A stretch of DNA of 64,000 bases from Luzula sylvatica (lineage: Eukaryota; Streptophyta; Magnoliopsida; Poales; Juncaceae): contig OX326959.1 of the NCBI GenBank assembly GCA_946800325.1, forward strand, positions 22,311,742 to 22,375,741. Direction: 5' to 3'. Within the stretch, counting starts at the first letter, position 1; each line of letters starts with the position of its first letter. The position numbers were made by a program, and so were the translations under genes. Shown here piece after piece: positions 21,426-33,775 of the stretch. The notes below the pieces were generated by a model that saw nothing but the letters and a program-made list of their open reading frames with translations, ran no database searches and had not been told where the DNA came from.

Positions 21426-22980
21426 TATAATGATCACAATTCGTGATTTAGCATTCTCTTAAAAATAAGAATATGATCACCATAATAATTATAAATAATT
21501 ATATTGAATATTGAATAATATAAAATATTCTAAGCGTTATACATGTACTTATGTTCTAAACCCCACAAAATTATAAATAAACAATGCAATAAAAATGAAA
21601 CAATAAAAAACCACTCAATATAATTAAATAAGATTTAATGTATAAAATACTAACATAACACGTAATCATAATTTATTTTTTTTGAAGGTTGAAAACAAGC
21701 TAGCAATCAACTTCAGTTGAAAATGAAGGAAATCCAGATCAAGATGGCTGGAATGACCCTCCGATCTGAGACTGCCGAAGAATTTGAGGTAGTTACTCTC
21801 TTTGAATCATAATCATTAAAAAAAATTTAGTCCGAAATTAGGACAAATTTTCTAAATATAATCCTCAAAAACATTTACAAAACAAGCTCGAATTCAAAAT
21901 CTTTGATATCTAGTGCTAATCGATTTACAACTAGACCAAGAAATTATTGATACAAATGCATAGTTAATTATGTTTTTTTTTTGAAATAAAACCTAGAGCA
22001 CGAAACGTGCTCTTTTCGGTTTTTAATTTTTATTGAAACATACTAAGAGTTACATTGATTTCTACATGATTCGCAATTGATTTATCATCAAGAACTAAAC
22101 TTTTAACTAAAACTTGCCTAAGAGACCCTTTGATTGTAAATTGTAATATTCAAACTAAGATGAAATATTTAGATTCGTTTAGCAGGAATCTAGGAAGTCT
22201 TCAGTTGGTTCCATGTGTGCGTTGTGTTGAGGCACTCAGAGTGAATTAGTATCGGCATCCGTCCTTTCCTTCGAAAAATTCTATTATTCCTTTCTTTCCA
22301 TATAGCCCAAGTACACGCCGCCCATGTAATGCTTGGATTGGAGCTCGAATTGTGAACCAGTGCTCGCACCGTGTCGAAGTATTGTAGAAAGGTCTCAGCA
22401 GGAGCGCTAGGGAGACCGCATAATGCGAAGCATTGTCGAGAATATTCACATTGTGCAAATAAGTGTGAAGAAGTTTCCATAGTTTCATTACACAGAGTGC
22501 AACCCGTCTCGTGTGGCCAATTTCGTTTTAGTAGATTTTCTTGTGTTAATATGCGATTATGACCTACGAGCCATAAGAAAATTTTGATTTTGAGAGGTAT
22601 TTTAAGGTTAAAGATGTTGGTTGTCCATTTAACCATAATTCCTGGATGAATCAGGAAGTTATAGCAATGGTCCTGGATGAATCAGGAAGATTTTTAGACC
22701 GGTTTTGTGGAATAGTGAGCATCTTTAGTAGTTGGAGGATTTATAGCAATGGTGCTGGAAATTTCATGAGCGATATGATACACTTGAGATAGCGCAATTA
22801 AGTCTTTGACAAAATAAGAGGTGAGATTGTTACTAATTTCTTTTAATTCCCAAGAGTTGTGTGTAATACCATATATCTCTCTGACATGAGTTGTCCAAAG
22901 AGCATCTTCCTTGAAATCAAGATAAAATAACCATTTGATCAGTAGACTTTTATTTTGGGATTCGATATCTAAGACCCTAG

Positions 22981-23403
22981 TATTGAAATTAATGTTTTTA
23001 AATAAATAATATTATTAGGGCAGGATAATATTCAATGTATGTAAAATAGAAGTATCTAGAATAGGTGTCTAAAGAGGATGTCTATTAAATAAATAGGTGT
23101 CTATTGGATTAGAAGTATCTAGATAAATCAAGAGTTGTATTGAGAGGGTGCATGTAATCTATAAATACAACTCATCTCATATGTTTTAGTAGAGAGAAAA
23201 TCTCCATAAAAAATAGAGAGAAATATAATAAAGAATGAAGAAAAAAAAGAAAAAGAAATTGTGTGATGTGTGTGTGCGTGAGAGTAATATAATAAGAAAA
23301 AGGCAGAAACTTAATTGCCTCGTGACTCTCTTTCTCTCTCCTTGTGATCCCCTTGATATTTGATATTAATATCCATTATTTCTATATCAATTAAATCCCA
23401 ACA
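22981..23403 (+). repeat. 5' LTR of the non-autonomous element
   Basis: Starts TATTGAAATTAATG and ends AAATCCCAACA. A possible TATA (CTATAAATACAACTC) lies near 23.16 kb. Confidence 0.93.
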
Positions 23404-23406
23404 AAT

Positions 23407-23418
23407 TGGTATCAGAGC
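23407..23418 (+). other. primer-binding site, initiator Met tRNA type
   Basis: TGGTATCAGAGC, three bases inside the left LTR, as in most plant copia elements. Confidence 0.9.
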
Positions 23419-23537
23419 GACGGTTATCGAATGACGATTATCTAAAGCGACGATTATTGATCGACGGTTATCTAAAGCGACGATTATCGAGCGGCGGTTA
23501 TCGAGCGACGTTTATAAAAAAAAAAAAAACGACGGTT

Positions 23538-23820
23538 ATCGAGTTTAGTAGAAGTCGGAGAAGGAGTCACCAAGACAACCAAAGAGGTTACGTACTTGGG
23601 CTCACACGAACTTCACAACTCATTTCCGAATTATCGAGTTTAGTAGAAGTCGAAAAAGGAGTCACCAAGACAACCAAGGAGGTTATGTACTTGGGCTCAC
23701 ACGAACTTCACAACTCATCATCGATTTATTGAGTTTAGTAGAAATTTGGAGAAGGAGAAGGCCACGACAACCCAAGACGGTGTGTTCGGGTTCCCACAAA
23801 TTTTGCAACTCAATTTCGAT
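23538..23820 (+). repeat. three tandem degenerate units inside the LTR element
   Basis: Each unit begins GAGTTTAGTAGAA and contains AAGGAGTCACCAAGACAACC, a GGGCTCACACGAACTTCACA-like segment and CAACTCA. Spacing is about 95-103 bp; the third copy is the most diverged. Short GACGATTATCGAGCGACGG-like words precede it. Function unknown; packaging or spacer roles are possible. Confidence 0.75.
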
Positions 23821-24167
23821 GGAGAAAATCTAATTTTTGGAGAATTATCACGAGGGTAATTTGATCTCGCATGATCTATGAAAAATATTAGAAGAAAAAG
23901 AAATTATCGATGGTACGGGCAAGACGAAAAAGGAGACGATTCGAAAAGAAAAAAAATGATCCGAAAAAATGATCCGAAAAGAGGACGATTCGGTAAAAGA
24001 CGATTCGAAAAAGATGATCCGAAAAAAAAGGACGATTCGAAAAAAAAAAAAAAACCGATTAAAAAAAAAAAAAAAAAAAAGGAGTTTAAAAAAAAATAGA
24101 CGAGCGTGACGGAAAAAATATCACGGGGGAGTAACGAGAACAAGAAAAAATAACGAAAAAAAACATT

Positions 24168-24176
24168 AAGGGGGAG
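24168..24176 (+). other. polypurine tract
   Basis: AAGGGGGAG directly before the 3' LTR, the expected plus-strand priming site. Confidence 0.88.
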
Positions 24177-24599
24177 TATTGAAATTAATGTTTTTAAATA
24201 AATAATATTATTAGGGCAGGATAATATTCAATGTATGTAAAATAGAAGTATCTAGAATAGGTGTCTAAAGAGGATGTCTATTAAATAAATAGGTGTCTAT
24301 TGGATTAGAAGTATCTAGATAAATCAAGAGTTGTATTGAGAGGGTGCATGTAATCTATAAATACAACTCATCTCATATGTTTTAGTAGAGAGAAAATCTC
24401 CATAAAAAATAGAGAGAAATATAATAAAGAATGAAGAAAAAAAAGAAAAAGAAATTGTGTGATGTGTGTGTGCGTGAGAGTAATATAATAAGAAAAAGGC
24501 AGAAACTTAATTGCCTCGTGACTCTCTTTCTCTCTCCTTGTGATCCCCTTGATATTTGATATTAATATCCATTATTTCTATATCAATTAAATCCCAACA
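24177..24599 (+). repeat. 3' LTR of the non-autonomous element
   Basis: Same 423 bases as the 5' LTR by direct reading; followed by the target duplication CCTAG. Confidence 0.93.
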
Positions 24600-25598
24600 C
24601 CTAGGCCACCATTTTTAACTGGCAGACATATTTGTTTTCAGCTGGCAAGGCTTTTACCATTTGGTAATTTTTCTTGCCCTCCCCAAAAGAAAGAACGAAT
24701 GAGCTTAATTAATTCTTTGAGTAGCCATTTAGGGAGTAAGAAAACCTGCATATAGTAGTTTGGGAGGGCATTTAGAACTGATTTAATTAGTGTCATTCGG
24801 CCTCCAAGTGATAGAAATTTGCCATGCCAACAGTTAATTTTGGATTTTATTTTTTGGATTAGACGCAAATATGTTATTTTTGTCGGCTTTTTATATGACA
24901 GTGGGAGAGCTAAATAATTAATTGGCAAATTCTTTTGTGAACAACCAAAGAGACGGGCTATATTGTTGTGTACTGCTTTCGGTATACCAATAGCGACCCA
25001 GCATGACTTAGCCTAGTTAACTTCGAGCCCCGAGATGGATGAGAAAATCTTGATTGTTTGCGATATTATTTGATAGTTAATTATGTTAGTTGTTCTCCAA
25101 TATCTCAATATTAAAAATCTCTTCTTGAATAGATTATATAAAATCTCCATTGATCTAGATTGTTTATTAATTTCATTTCTACTACTTTTAGAGAAATGAA
25201 CTCGTTATTTATTGGCTTCATATCTCATATCGTACAAACTTATTTCATGAAAGTTTCGTGACTATCAATATCAATTTCTTTTGTTTTGTGAAGTATCACG
25301 CAACTTTGTGCTGTACCTGTTATTTGAAATAAAATAAAGTAACCCCTGTAATTATTCAACCTACTTGTTTGAGATTTGAGCAATTGATTATTAGACAATT
25401 GCAAGTAAAATTCATGAGAAAGCAACCAATAAAACGGCTTTCATTTATTCTTCAGATAAACTATGTCCAATAAAAAAACTAAACTCCTCATAATAACTCC
25501 TAAGATCCATAATTTTATAATATACATGGTAATAATAAGAAACTGCACGATACAAATACAACAAACAAGCTCAAAACTTCCATTCCTCCCACGACCAA

Positions 25599-28500
25599 TC
25601 AAATTTCGCCATGCTGGACATGGTTCGGTACTTCTCCCTGGTTGTCTAGCGGCATGTACTGAGCCATTATCGCACGTATCTCCGAGTCCATGTAACTCTA
25701 CACGTACAAAAAAACACAATAATTATAAATTCATCAAAAAAATTAAAAAACAAAATTCGAATGCGAAAAGTTGATAGATTTACTCTGATCCTATATTTGT
25801 AAACAGCATATCCTGCGATTCCAGCCACAGCAAGTCCGATGAAAATAACCCACAAAAATCCCCAACCCACCTCTGTAGTCGATGTCTTGCCTGAATATAT
25901 TCATTTAATGTCAATAACAGAATCAAAATATTATAAAGAAAAGGAGAATGAAAAAAATAAACTCACTAATGCAAGTATCATGTTCTTTGATGTATAACAT
26001 GTTATTAGTAGAACATGTACAATCGTAACTTCCCCATGTATTTTTGCATTTGCAACCTGAACATTGACATGCCCTTTTCTCCTTGCACTCGTCCACGTCT
26101 AAAACCAAGAATTTATATTTATTATGTAATTTTGTAATTTTGCATGGTCATGTGGATAATAAAACTAAAATTATATTTTTACCTTCACAAGACTTGGTAC
26201 CTTCACCCTTGAAACCAGCAGGGCACTTGCATCCCTCGTCCTAAGCAAACGCACGAATATTTAATGGTATAATAAATGATTAGCAATAATAATAATAAGT
26301 GAAATAATTTTAAAAGATATAATTACTAACCACACAAGCTGAGAACGTGTGACCGTTTTTCGTCTCTTTCCAGCAGCCTCCATTGTTAATTTCACACCGC
26401 CCCAATCCCGATGCTGTAATTTATGAACAATTTTAAAAAAAAATTGAATTTTAGTGATTAAAATTGATATAAAATAGTGACTAAAATTACCTTTGCAATG
26501 AGTGTATCCATCTCCGACGAATTTTACACCGTTCAAAACAGGACACTCACAAACTCTTCCTCGAAATGTATCCTATATAATATTTTAAGCGAACAATTTT
26601 TTTTTGAAATAATGATAAATTAATTAATTAACCTTTTTATGGAAATAAAAAAAATGACTCACTTTGCAAGCAGTGACCTTAGAAGCCTTATCTTGCCAGC
26701 ATCCTCCATTATTCTCCAAGCACTCATTTGTCTCTACATCTAATTAACACCATTTAAAAGGGCTTATTAGAAGAAAAAAATACTCACAATTATTACCTCA
26801 TTAACAAAGTAACATAATATCTTTCAAAAAAAAAAAACAAAGTAACATAATATTAAAAAAAAGTATGAAATAAAATACCTTCACTGAGGCAAACAGATGG
26901 CTCGGTAGTCTCTCTAAAACCAGCACAGATTGCTTTGAGAACCGCACCCTTGTCCAATTTCCCTAAAAAAAAAAAATACAAAGATTAAACATCACTAAAA
27001 TGGATTCATAAAAAAAAACAAAGAAAAAAATTCATACACAAACAAACATAAAATTAACCTCTATATTGTCTATTATTAATGACAAGAGTGGGTAATATTG
27101 TCACGTCTCCTCTCGATCCTTTTCCAATCTAAAATATCATTAACAATAATTTAATAATATATTAATAACAAATTATCAACAATAATAATAACAAGAAAAT
27201 AATAAAGTTTTAATTAACCTGAGCATCTTGTTCGGCTTTTAATACAGGGTTATCCTCGTCTGCTTCTGGGTCGCCCACACACTTATTTATCTTCTTCAAA
27301 TCAAGCCCTAATAAAAAAAAATACAACAATAATACAAAATTTGCAAACAAGCCCTTCAATTTATTACAAATGTCAGATAAAAAGAACATACCAAGTGATT
27401 TAATGACTTGTTCGGCACAATGAGTAGTGTATTTCTTTTCTTTCATGGGACACCTAATCGCAAAATCGGTCACGTAATCCCACCACATCCACGGCTTTCC
27501 ACTCTCATTTGCGACCCTAAATGCACATACCTATCCAAAATCACAAAATCAAATTAAAAATTTAAAACTTAAAATCAAACCCTAATTTCTGCAAAAGGGC
27601 AAGACATACCTGTCTCAAATTCTGCAAAACCACGTCTTTGCCATCATACCCTTTACTAAAATCCTGTTCAGGATCAGGAGCACAATACCGCCCTCGATTA
27701 ATACACTGACTCTTGCATTGTTTACTCAACACGAACGCCTCGGGACAATACCACGTGATGTAATGCGGTACGAATTGCGTGTATCCCCCTCGTTCTAAAA
27801 TTACCGCCGCGCCCTTGAAGTTTTTCAAAAAGTCGATTTGGGCCTCACATTTCGGCCCGCACTCGTCGTTCGAGTTGGTCCAGAACTCGTATTCGACTCG
27901 TTCGTCTGGGTGAGGAAGCGACTCGCGCCAATCGAGGTTGACGTTTACCATTTCGCCCTTGGAGATCGAGGCTTTAAGACTGTCTCCTAGGGTTTTGGAG
28001 ATCAATGCCGAGGGTATCGTGATCTTTTGAGGATCCGTACCGCTACCTGTAAAGATGGAAATATCATATTTGCCCTTTCAAAACATACAAATATAAAATT
28101 GAAATTGATTGGTACCGATAGAGGAAATGGTACCGGATTCTTCCTCGGGAGTGTCCATGGTGATGAGCGGTTCGATTTTGTTATCCGCGACGAGAATCGC
28201 AGCCGCGCCGGCTTTTTGCGCATGGTATGCTTTTGTCGTGAAGTAACAATCTGCAAAAGGGTAAATTTGATATTTTTCAAGTTTGTTTTAGAAGGGGGGA
28301 GATAAGATAAGATAAGATAAGAAGGGAAGTGATTATTACCGCCTCTGTCAACCAAGACGAAAGTGGGGAAGGAGCCGGGTTTGGATTTGAAGGAGATATC
28401 GAAATCCTCGAAGCTTTTGCAAGCCTTCTTATTGGATTTCGGGTACACCACGAAACCCACCATCGTGCCCCCGTATTGCGGCACTCCGAAATTGCCGATG

Positions 28501-28631
28501 GCGCATTCGTAAATACCCTTCAAGTCCTCGGGCGATGTTATTTTCAGACTGTTTTTCTCCACCACGAATCGCCCCTTGCATGCTTGGACAAGGACGAGGA
28601 GAATTAGTGACAAACAGAGGATTTTGTTCAT
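25599..28631 (-). CDS. vacuolar sorting receptor (BP-80/VSR family), 14 exons, intact
   Basis: Type I membrane receptor that takes soluble proteins to the vacuole through the trans-Golgi and prevacuolar compartment. Inferred exons: 28631-28340, 28250-28134, 28046-27610, 27530-27392, 27307-27219, 27128-27059, 26962-26879, 26739-26663, 26572-26491, 26413-26331, 26240-26183, 26098-25967, 25890-25784, 25697-25599. All phases agree, giving 621 residues, the usual family length. It has a signal peptide ([20 protein letters not shown]), a PA domain ([40 protein letters not shown]), the central Cys-rich VSR region ([49 protein letters not shown]), three EGF-like repeats ([22 protein letters not shown], calcium-type [11 protein letters not shown]), a TM helix near 563-583 and a tail with the sorting motif YMPL (603-606). 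The tail (EVPNHV) recalls the VSR3/4 subgroup. The loop after SACV is shorter than in relatives I know. Confidence 0.95.
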
Positions 28632-28651
28632 TTTTGGAGTGGAGTGGTTTC

Positions 28652-29420
28652 TGCATGAGAGAGAGAGAGAGATTAATTAGTGAATTTTGAAGTAAAAGAA
28701 TATTAGTTTGGACTTTTGACGTGGAAGGAGTAATAACTTACCTAATTCTAATAATTTTGTACAGAAATTAGCCCAACAACTTTTTTGAAGCTAAATTATT
28801 TTACGAAGTATACAGACTTAATTAAATTAGGAATCTAGATCAGAAAACCTCAGATTAAGACAGCAAATAAATAGACAAAAAAATATGGTACAATATTAAG
28901 CAATTCCTTGCTGTCTAAAGTAAACAAAGAAACCAATAAATAATAGATACGAGAATTGAGATGAAAGCACAGTATAGTAATTTAATTCAATTTAATGGTG
29001 CTCTCAAATTGGAAACATCATAAATAGAGCTAGAAAACAAAACTCATCTAATTCAATTCTAACCCAAATTAGTAAAGCCAAAGTCTTCAGCTAAAACCCC
29101 AATACCATAAATAAATTTACACGAAAAGAATTAAACCAACTACCAGTTAATCTCGTCAAACAAGACCAAAGAACATCAGAAGTCACGATCTTCTTCGAAT
29201 TCGACGAGAATCAGCGAAAATTGAGCCTCTTCAAAAGCTCCAAAGACCCAAAACAGAGTGACGAAACCCAAAATCTCTCTGTTTCTCCTTTGCTTAACTC
29301 TCAATCTTAGGGTTTCGTAGAGAGGTGAAGAACACGAGAAGAGAAGGCTCAGTGTTTGGTTTTGTTCACTAGTGAGAAGTAAGAACCGCAACTGCAACGT
29401 GTCTCCTTCTTCTTTCTCTC
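28652..29420 (-). promoter_or_regulatory. receptor gene 5' leader with probable UTR intron
   Basis: Upstream of the ATG an acceptor CTCTCATGCAG lies at about 28652, and a plausible donor (TTAACTG then GTAGTT) near 29.15 kb. The stretch 29.15-29.42 kb (CTTCTCTTCTCGTGTTCTTC, ACGAAACCCTAAG) is typical of a plant 5' UTR. A 109-codon ORF there on the minus strand is probably not translated. No clear TATA box was fixed. Confidence 0.5.
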
Positions 29421-29505
29421 TCCTCTCTCTTTTTGTGTATGTGTTAATGTGTATTGTATTACTTGTGAACAGAATGCTTATCCTCTGAAATTTAGAGCAT
29501 TGCAA

Positions 29506-30329
29506 GTCTATGCAATCATATGTTATATAAACCGACTATGATACTTTTATTTTACTTTTGTCGGATAACTTATGACCGTCTGTGCTATTATTATTATTAT
29601 TATTATTCTTAGTATACAGTGTCACTCATTTTTTGGTTAAGAACATTATTATAAATTATATTAGTTAGAATTATGATTTAATTTATTTTGGAAATTTATG
29701 AATTATATATTATAAATATTCTCATAATAAGTACATTTTAGAAAAACAATACTTAATAATTAAGTAATGCAAGTTGTTATCGTGACATTTATTCCTCTGC
29801 GTATTATTAAATGCTTGATAGAATATATTATTGCACAAGCAATAAGACAAATGTCAGTTATGTGTAATTTTCTGATTATAAATGGACCTAGTAATGATTC
29901 AATTTTTGGCCCACATTATAAATTATTAATGTTGGGCCCGAATAAAGGGGAATTTAGTTTTTTTTTTTTTTTTTTTTTATCTCGAGATAACTCAGATTTT
30001 AATAAAGAAATAAAAATGTGACCAAGTCTAGTACGAGAATGGTAATGGTAATTCAGATCGAGATTGCTTGAAAAAACAATTATGAACTAATCAATGTTGC
30101 AAATAATATTGAGTTTTCCAATCATTTTTATATTGATAATAATTGGCATGTAATATAGCGGGAGTTATAACATATGTTATGTTGTAATTTATGACGAATA
30201 AAATAATTAAATATTAATATCTAATAAAAAATAATTTTTAAACTAATAAATATTTATATTAAACATCTTAAATAGAAATATATGAAAATTTAGAAAAAAA
30301 AACCATTCCGCTGCCACAATATCGAGTTT
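29506..30329. other. AT-rich intergenic DNA
   Basis: Contains short ATT repeats (29589-29608) and a T run near 29.96-29.98 kb. No gene seen. Confidence 0.55.
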
Positions 30330-30820
30330 CACAAATCCTTACTTATCGTACAAATAGGTTGCAAGTTTTTAAAGACAGTTTGTAATGCATCAACCGTTAG
30401 GTTAGAGAGAGAGGGGATTAGGGGATCTCCTTGTCTTAGCTTCCTTTTATGTTTGAAGTAGGGGGACTTGTGAACCATTTGTAATAACCGAGGAGCTCGA
30501 GGATTTTAGAATTAAAATGATTCATTTTATCCATAAAATCGAAGAACCTTTTTTTCTTTCATAATGTAGAACAGGTAAAACGGTTCGGATAGTGGTCATA
30601 CTAGATCCATATCCATATTTTTTTTTGGATACGGTATTATCCGGATCCGGATACGGTTCGGATATTAAACGGATACGGATACGGTTCGGATATTATCGGA
30701 TACGGATACGGATCATATTCGGATATTAAAAAGATACTATAATATAATAATATAATAATATTTTTAGAATTCATGTCTTGATTATTTTATAATTTTAAAA
30801 CAAATTATATATATATATAT

Positions 30821-33721
30821 AGAAAAGCTAAAGGAGTTAATTAAGTATTTTATTTATCATACTTAAAGGTTTTGAACCGCCCGATAAGATTGAATTAATT
30901 GAATTAATGCTGATGATAAAAGCTTTTTGATAGACGGAACGGAGGAGTTAATTAGAGTTATCCAAATTTTCAAGCATAATTACTCTGTTTTCTCTATTAC
31001 GCTTCTTCCGAGTTATGTTCTTCCCAAAGCAAATCAATGGCTCATTCCCTCTCTCTCTCTCTCTCTCTCTCTCTCCGAAGAGAAGGGATCCTCTCTCTAG
31101 TTACCTGCAGAAACTCTTTCTCCCTGCACGCACAACTCGCCTCGCCACTCTTTGCTGCTCTCATGTACGGCTCGCCTCTCTAGGATCACGTTATTGTCTC
31201 CTCCCTTCCAGTTGCCGAAACCCTAAGATCCTTATCTCGTGATTTTCTCCCAAATATAAATATCAATATATGAACGTGTTGGACCCTCAAATCTGACCAT
31301 TCCTCTTTCTCTGTCGTTTCTTATTCTAGATTTGATGACGATATTGATGTCTGAACTCTCTCCTTGGACAAAAAGATCGGCGCCTCCCCTCTATTGAAGC
31401 GGCCTAACAGATATGAAACTTGAATATGGGTCAAAATTAACCCAATCTTGTATGAAAAGGTGAAATATTTTTACTACTTGAGCATTTTCATATAAAATTT
31501 AACTGCTGAAATTTTAGAATGTAAAATTTCCTTAAAAAAACATCTTTTTTGCAATGTATTGAGACAAGGGCGCAAATCCTCTCTCCTTAAAAGAAAAATG
31601 AAATTTAACCAATATTTTATCATGTATTAAGGAAGAAAATGACACTTTTATATGATAATTTGGATGTATTTGTTAATGCAGGATCGGAGGAATTTTTTTG
31701 GGAAAATGTTGGATTTGAGTACATGAGAAAATCTTTCCTGGAGCCTTACGAGACATGTATCATCTCCAAAGAAAAACAAGATTCACTGGTAAAATTAGAT
31801 CTATTATTTTAGTTAATTTTTCCTTCTATTCATTTTCTAATAATTTTTTTAGTCAGTTAATTTCTTGACTTGTAAATCGTAACATAAATTTGTCATTTGG
31901 GAGCCACACCGTCGTTAGTGTTGGTATCCATGTCGCCAATATAAAAAAATCGGGAAATTTCGCCAGGTTTTGGCCTGCAATTGTGACCACATTCCCGAAT
32001 TCTCGGAACATCTCGTATAACTTTTATTTATTTATTTTCTGAAAAAATAATAAAATTTCAACTTGCATGTATACTCGATATGTTAGCCTATCTGCGAAAT
32101 GAATGTTGGCTTCTTTTAATTGCAGTCTTTAGTGTCAGTGGAATCGTGGTTAGAAGTTTCAAGAAGATATCTTGGCGCAAGTTGTTTGTTTTGTATTATC
32201 TAGAATTTAGAAGTATGTAATTGTTCGGAGGATCGGATGTATCTTTCGAAGGAGTATGTGTTGTTCAAATGCAATGATGATATGTATGTTTTGTATATTG
32301 TAGTGTTTAAAGGAGTATGTGTAGTACCATTAAGACTATTTGTCTATGTATGGTACCAGTAATACTATATTTCGTGTATGTGTTGTTCAAAGCAATATGT
32401 GTTGCGTAAATATAATGATGATGTGTATGTGTTGTGTTATTTTAGTGTTCAAAAATAGTGTGTTGCATCTGTAGACATCACACAATCAGAGTATTTGTTG
32501 TATCAGTAATAATATAAGTATGTTTTGTATTGTATTATTTAGAATTTGGATTTTAGAAGTATTGTTATTGTTATGTTTTATATGAATGTAGTGATGATAT
32601 GTATCATATTTTGCAAAACTCTTGTACCTGTAATAATATACTGCAATTCTTGTACCAATAAAACTTGAAAACACATGTAATCGATTATTTCAACCATTTT
32701 TTTTGTACCAGCAAATTCTTGTACAGATTGTTTCAGCCATGATGTTCTCTAATTCTGAACACTTCTGAAAAACCATATCCTCAAAGTCCAAAATAGCTCT
32801 AGAATTACATACAATTTTGAACACCTCTAAAAAAACCCAGACTTCCAATTAAGTAAAAAATAACTCTAAAATTGGATGAGAGCCTTGAGGGGGCGTTTTC
32901 ACTACCAAGAGAGAGGTGTTCCCCAAGAGGGACAGATGGGCGATCCTTACATGAGAGAGAAGCGACCCATAGAGGTCTAGTGGAGAGTGATTTCTCGTCT
33001 CAGGCAGGGCCGGCCCGATATGTTGGCCCAAGAGGCATTTGTCAAATGCCACAATTTTAAAAAGGCCACAATTTTTTATAAATTTATTTTGCTACTAATA
33101 AATCTCAATTTAATTCAGTTTCAGTTTGATTAGTAAAATCCAAACAGCCTCATTTATTTCATATCCTAACTTCCTCTTTTTATATAGAAAATGAAATGTT
33201 TTATTTTCGTAATCTATTGCTTGTGGGATTAGAGTGATATTTTGCACAAACCGCTCATTTAACCCCTCTTGATTTATAAATGTATGGGCCAACTCTCAAC
33301 TCAAATCTATAGAGTTTTTTTTGCTGTGAAGTTATTTTGTGTAATTTGCATATATACCCTAAACAAAATAAAATATAACTTATCATGCATATTTCTATAA
33401 AATATAAATATATTATATTTATTAGTTGTTATAAAATATAAATATAATACCCAACAATATAATATATTAATATAATTTCACAAATTTATTTTATTAATAT
33501 TAATATTTATTGGTTGCATTACTTTTTTGTCAAAGGCCTCCCAATATGTCGGGCCGACCCTGACTCTCAGGTTCAGAAATGAACATAATAGAGTAATTGT
33601 ATTAGTTTCGGAAATAATATAATTTTGGAAAGACGCGTAATAAAAGAAACAGAGTAATTATACTAGGAAAGTTGGATAACTCTACTTTTAAGTATGATAG
33701 GCAAAATACTTAGTACTTTAG

Positions 33722-33726
<5 letters not shown>
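30821..33726. mobile_element. element B: long-TIR element with exon-like interior
   Basis: The left end AGAAAAGCTAAAGGAGTTAA with ATCATACTTAAAGG mirrors the right end (CCTATCATACTTAAAAGTAG and AAAAGCTAAAGTAC read on minus). Further matches (GTTATCCAA, ATAATTACTCTGTTT, TATTACGC) extend the arms to about 150-200 bp. Both ends sit in TA microsatellites (30806-30820; 33727-33772). The interior resembles the 17.2-19.3 kb element. A segment 31682-31788 is open for about 35 codons between AG and GT borders (EEFFWENVGFEYMRKSFLEP) and may be a captured exon. No transposase seen. Confidence 0.65.
33005..33563. mobile_element. hAT-type MITE nested in element B
   Basis: Ends CAGGGCCGGCCCGATATGTT and (on the other strand) CAGGGTCGGCCCGACATATT are classic hAT termini. 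The 8-bp duplication is GTCTCAGG (32997-33004) against CTCTCAGG (33564-33571), one mismatch. About 559 bp, AT-rich inside, no ORF. Confidence 0.88.

Positions 33727-33772
<46 letters not shown>
33727..33772. repeat. (TA)n microsatellite
   Basis: About 23 TA dinucleotides at the right end of element B. Confidence 0.95.

Positions 33773-33775
<3 letters not shown>

Larger units (their letters stand above)
22981..24599 (+). mobile_element. young non-autonomous LTR retrotransposon (TRIM/LARD-like)
   Basis: Two 423-bp LTRs, which I read as identical, enclose only 773 bp of noncoding DNA. The 5-bp duplication CCTAG flanks it (22976-22980 and 24600-24604). A primer-binding site TGGTATCAGAGC (initiator Met tRNA) follows the left LTR and a purine tract AAGGGGGAG precedes the right one. 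There is no gag or pol, so it must use proteins in trans. Total 1619 bp, longer than typical TRIMs. The LTRs start TATTG instead of TG and end CCCAACA. Confidence 0.93.
21975..25072 (-). mobile_element. 5'-truncated LINE, split by a nested LTR element
   Basis: A 14-bp duplication TAGTTAATTATGTT occurs at 21961-21974 and again at 25074-25087. The A-tail is the T run at 21975-21982, giving minus orientation. Coding remains are reverse transcriptase connection text at 25.06-24.61 kb (SGLEVN, AKSCWVAIGIPKAVHNNIAR, LIKSVLNALPNYYMQVFLLP, SFFWGGQ) and zf-RVT text at 22.64-22.19 kb (LKIPLKIKIFLWLVGHNRIL, CTLCNETMETSSHLFAQC). A stop replaces one residue in SGLEVN-x-AKS. The two pieces are separated by the LTR element at 22981-24599. 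Everything upstream of the late RT region is missing. Confidence 0.88.

Noticed and set aside
23878..24099. Lys-rich ORF in the small LTR element
   Set aside because: It is A-rich low-complexity DNA with no Gag motif.
29176..29505. 109-codon ORF upstream of the receptor gene
   Set aside because: Position and composition fit the receptor 5' UTR; no domain seen.
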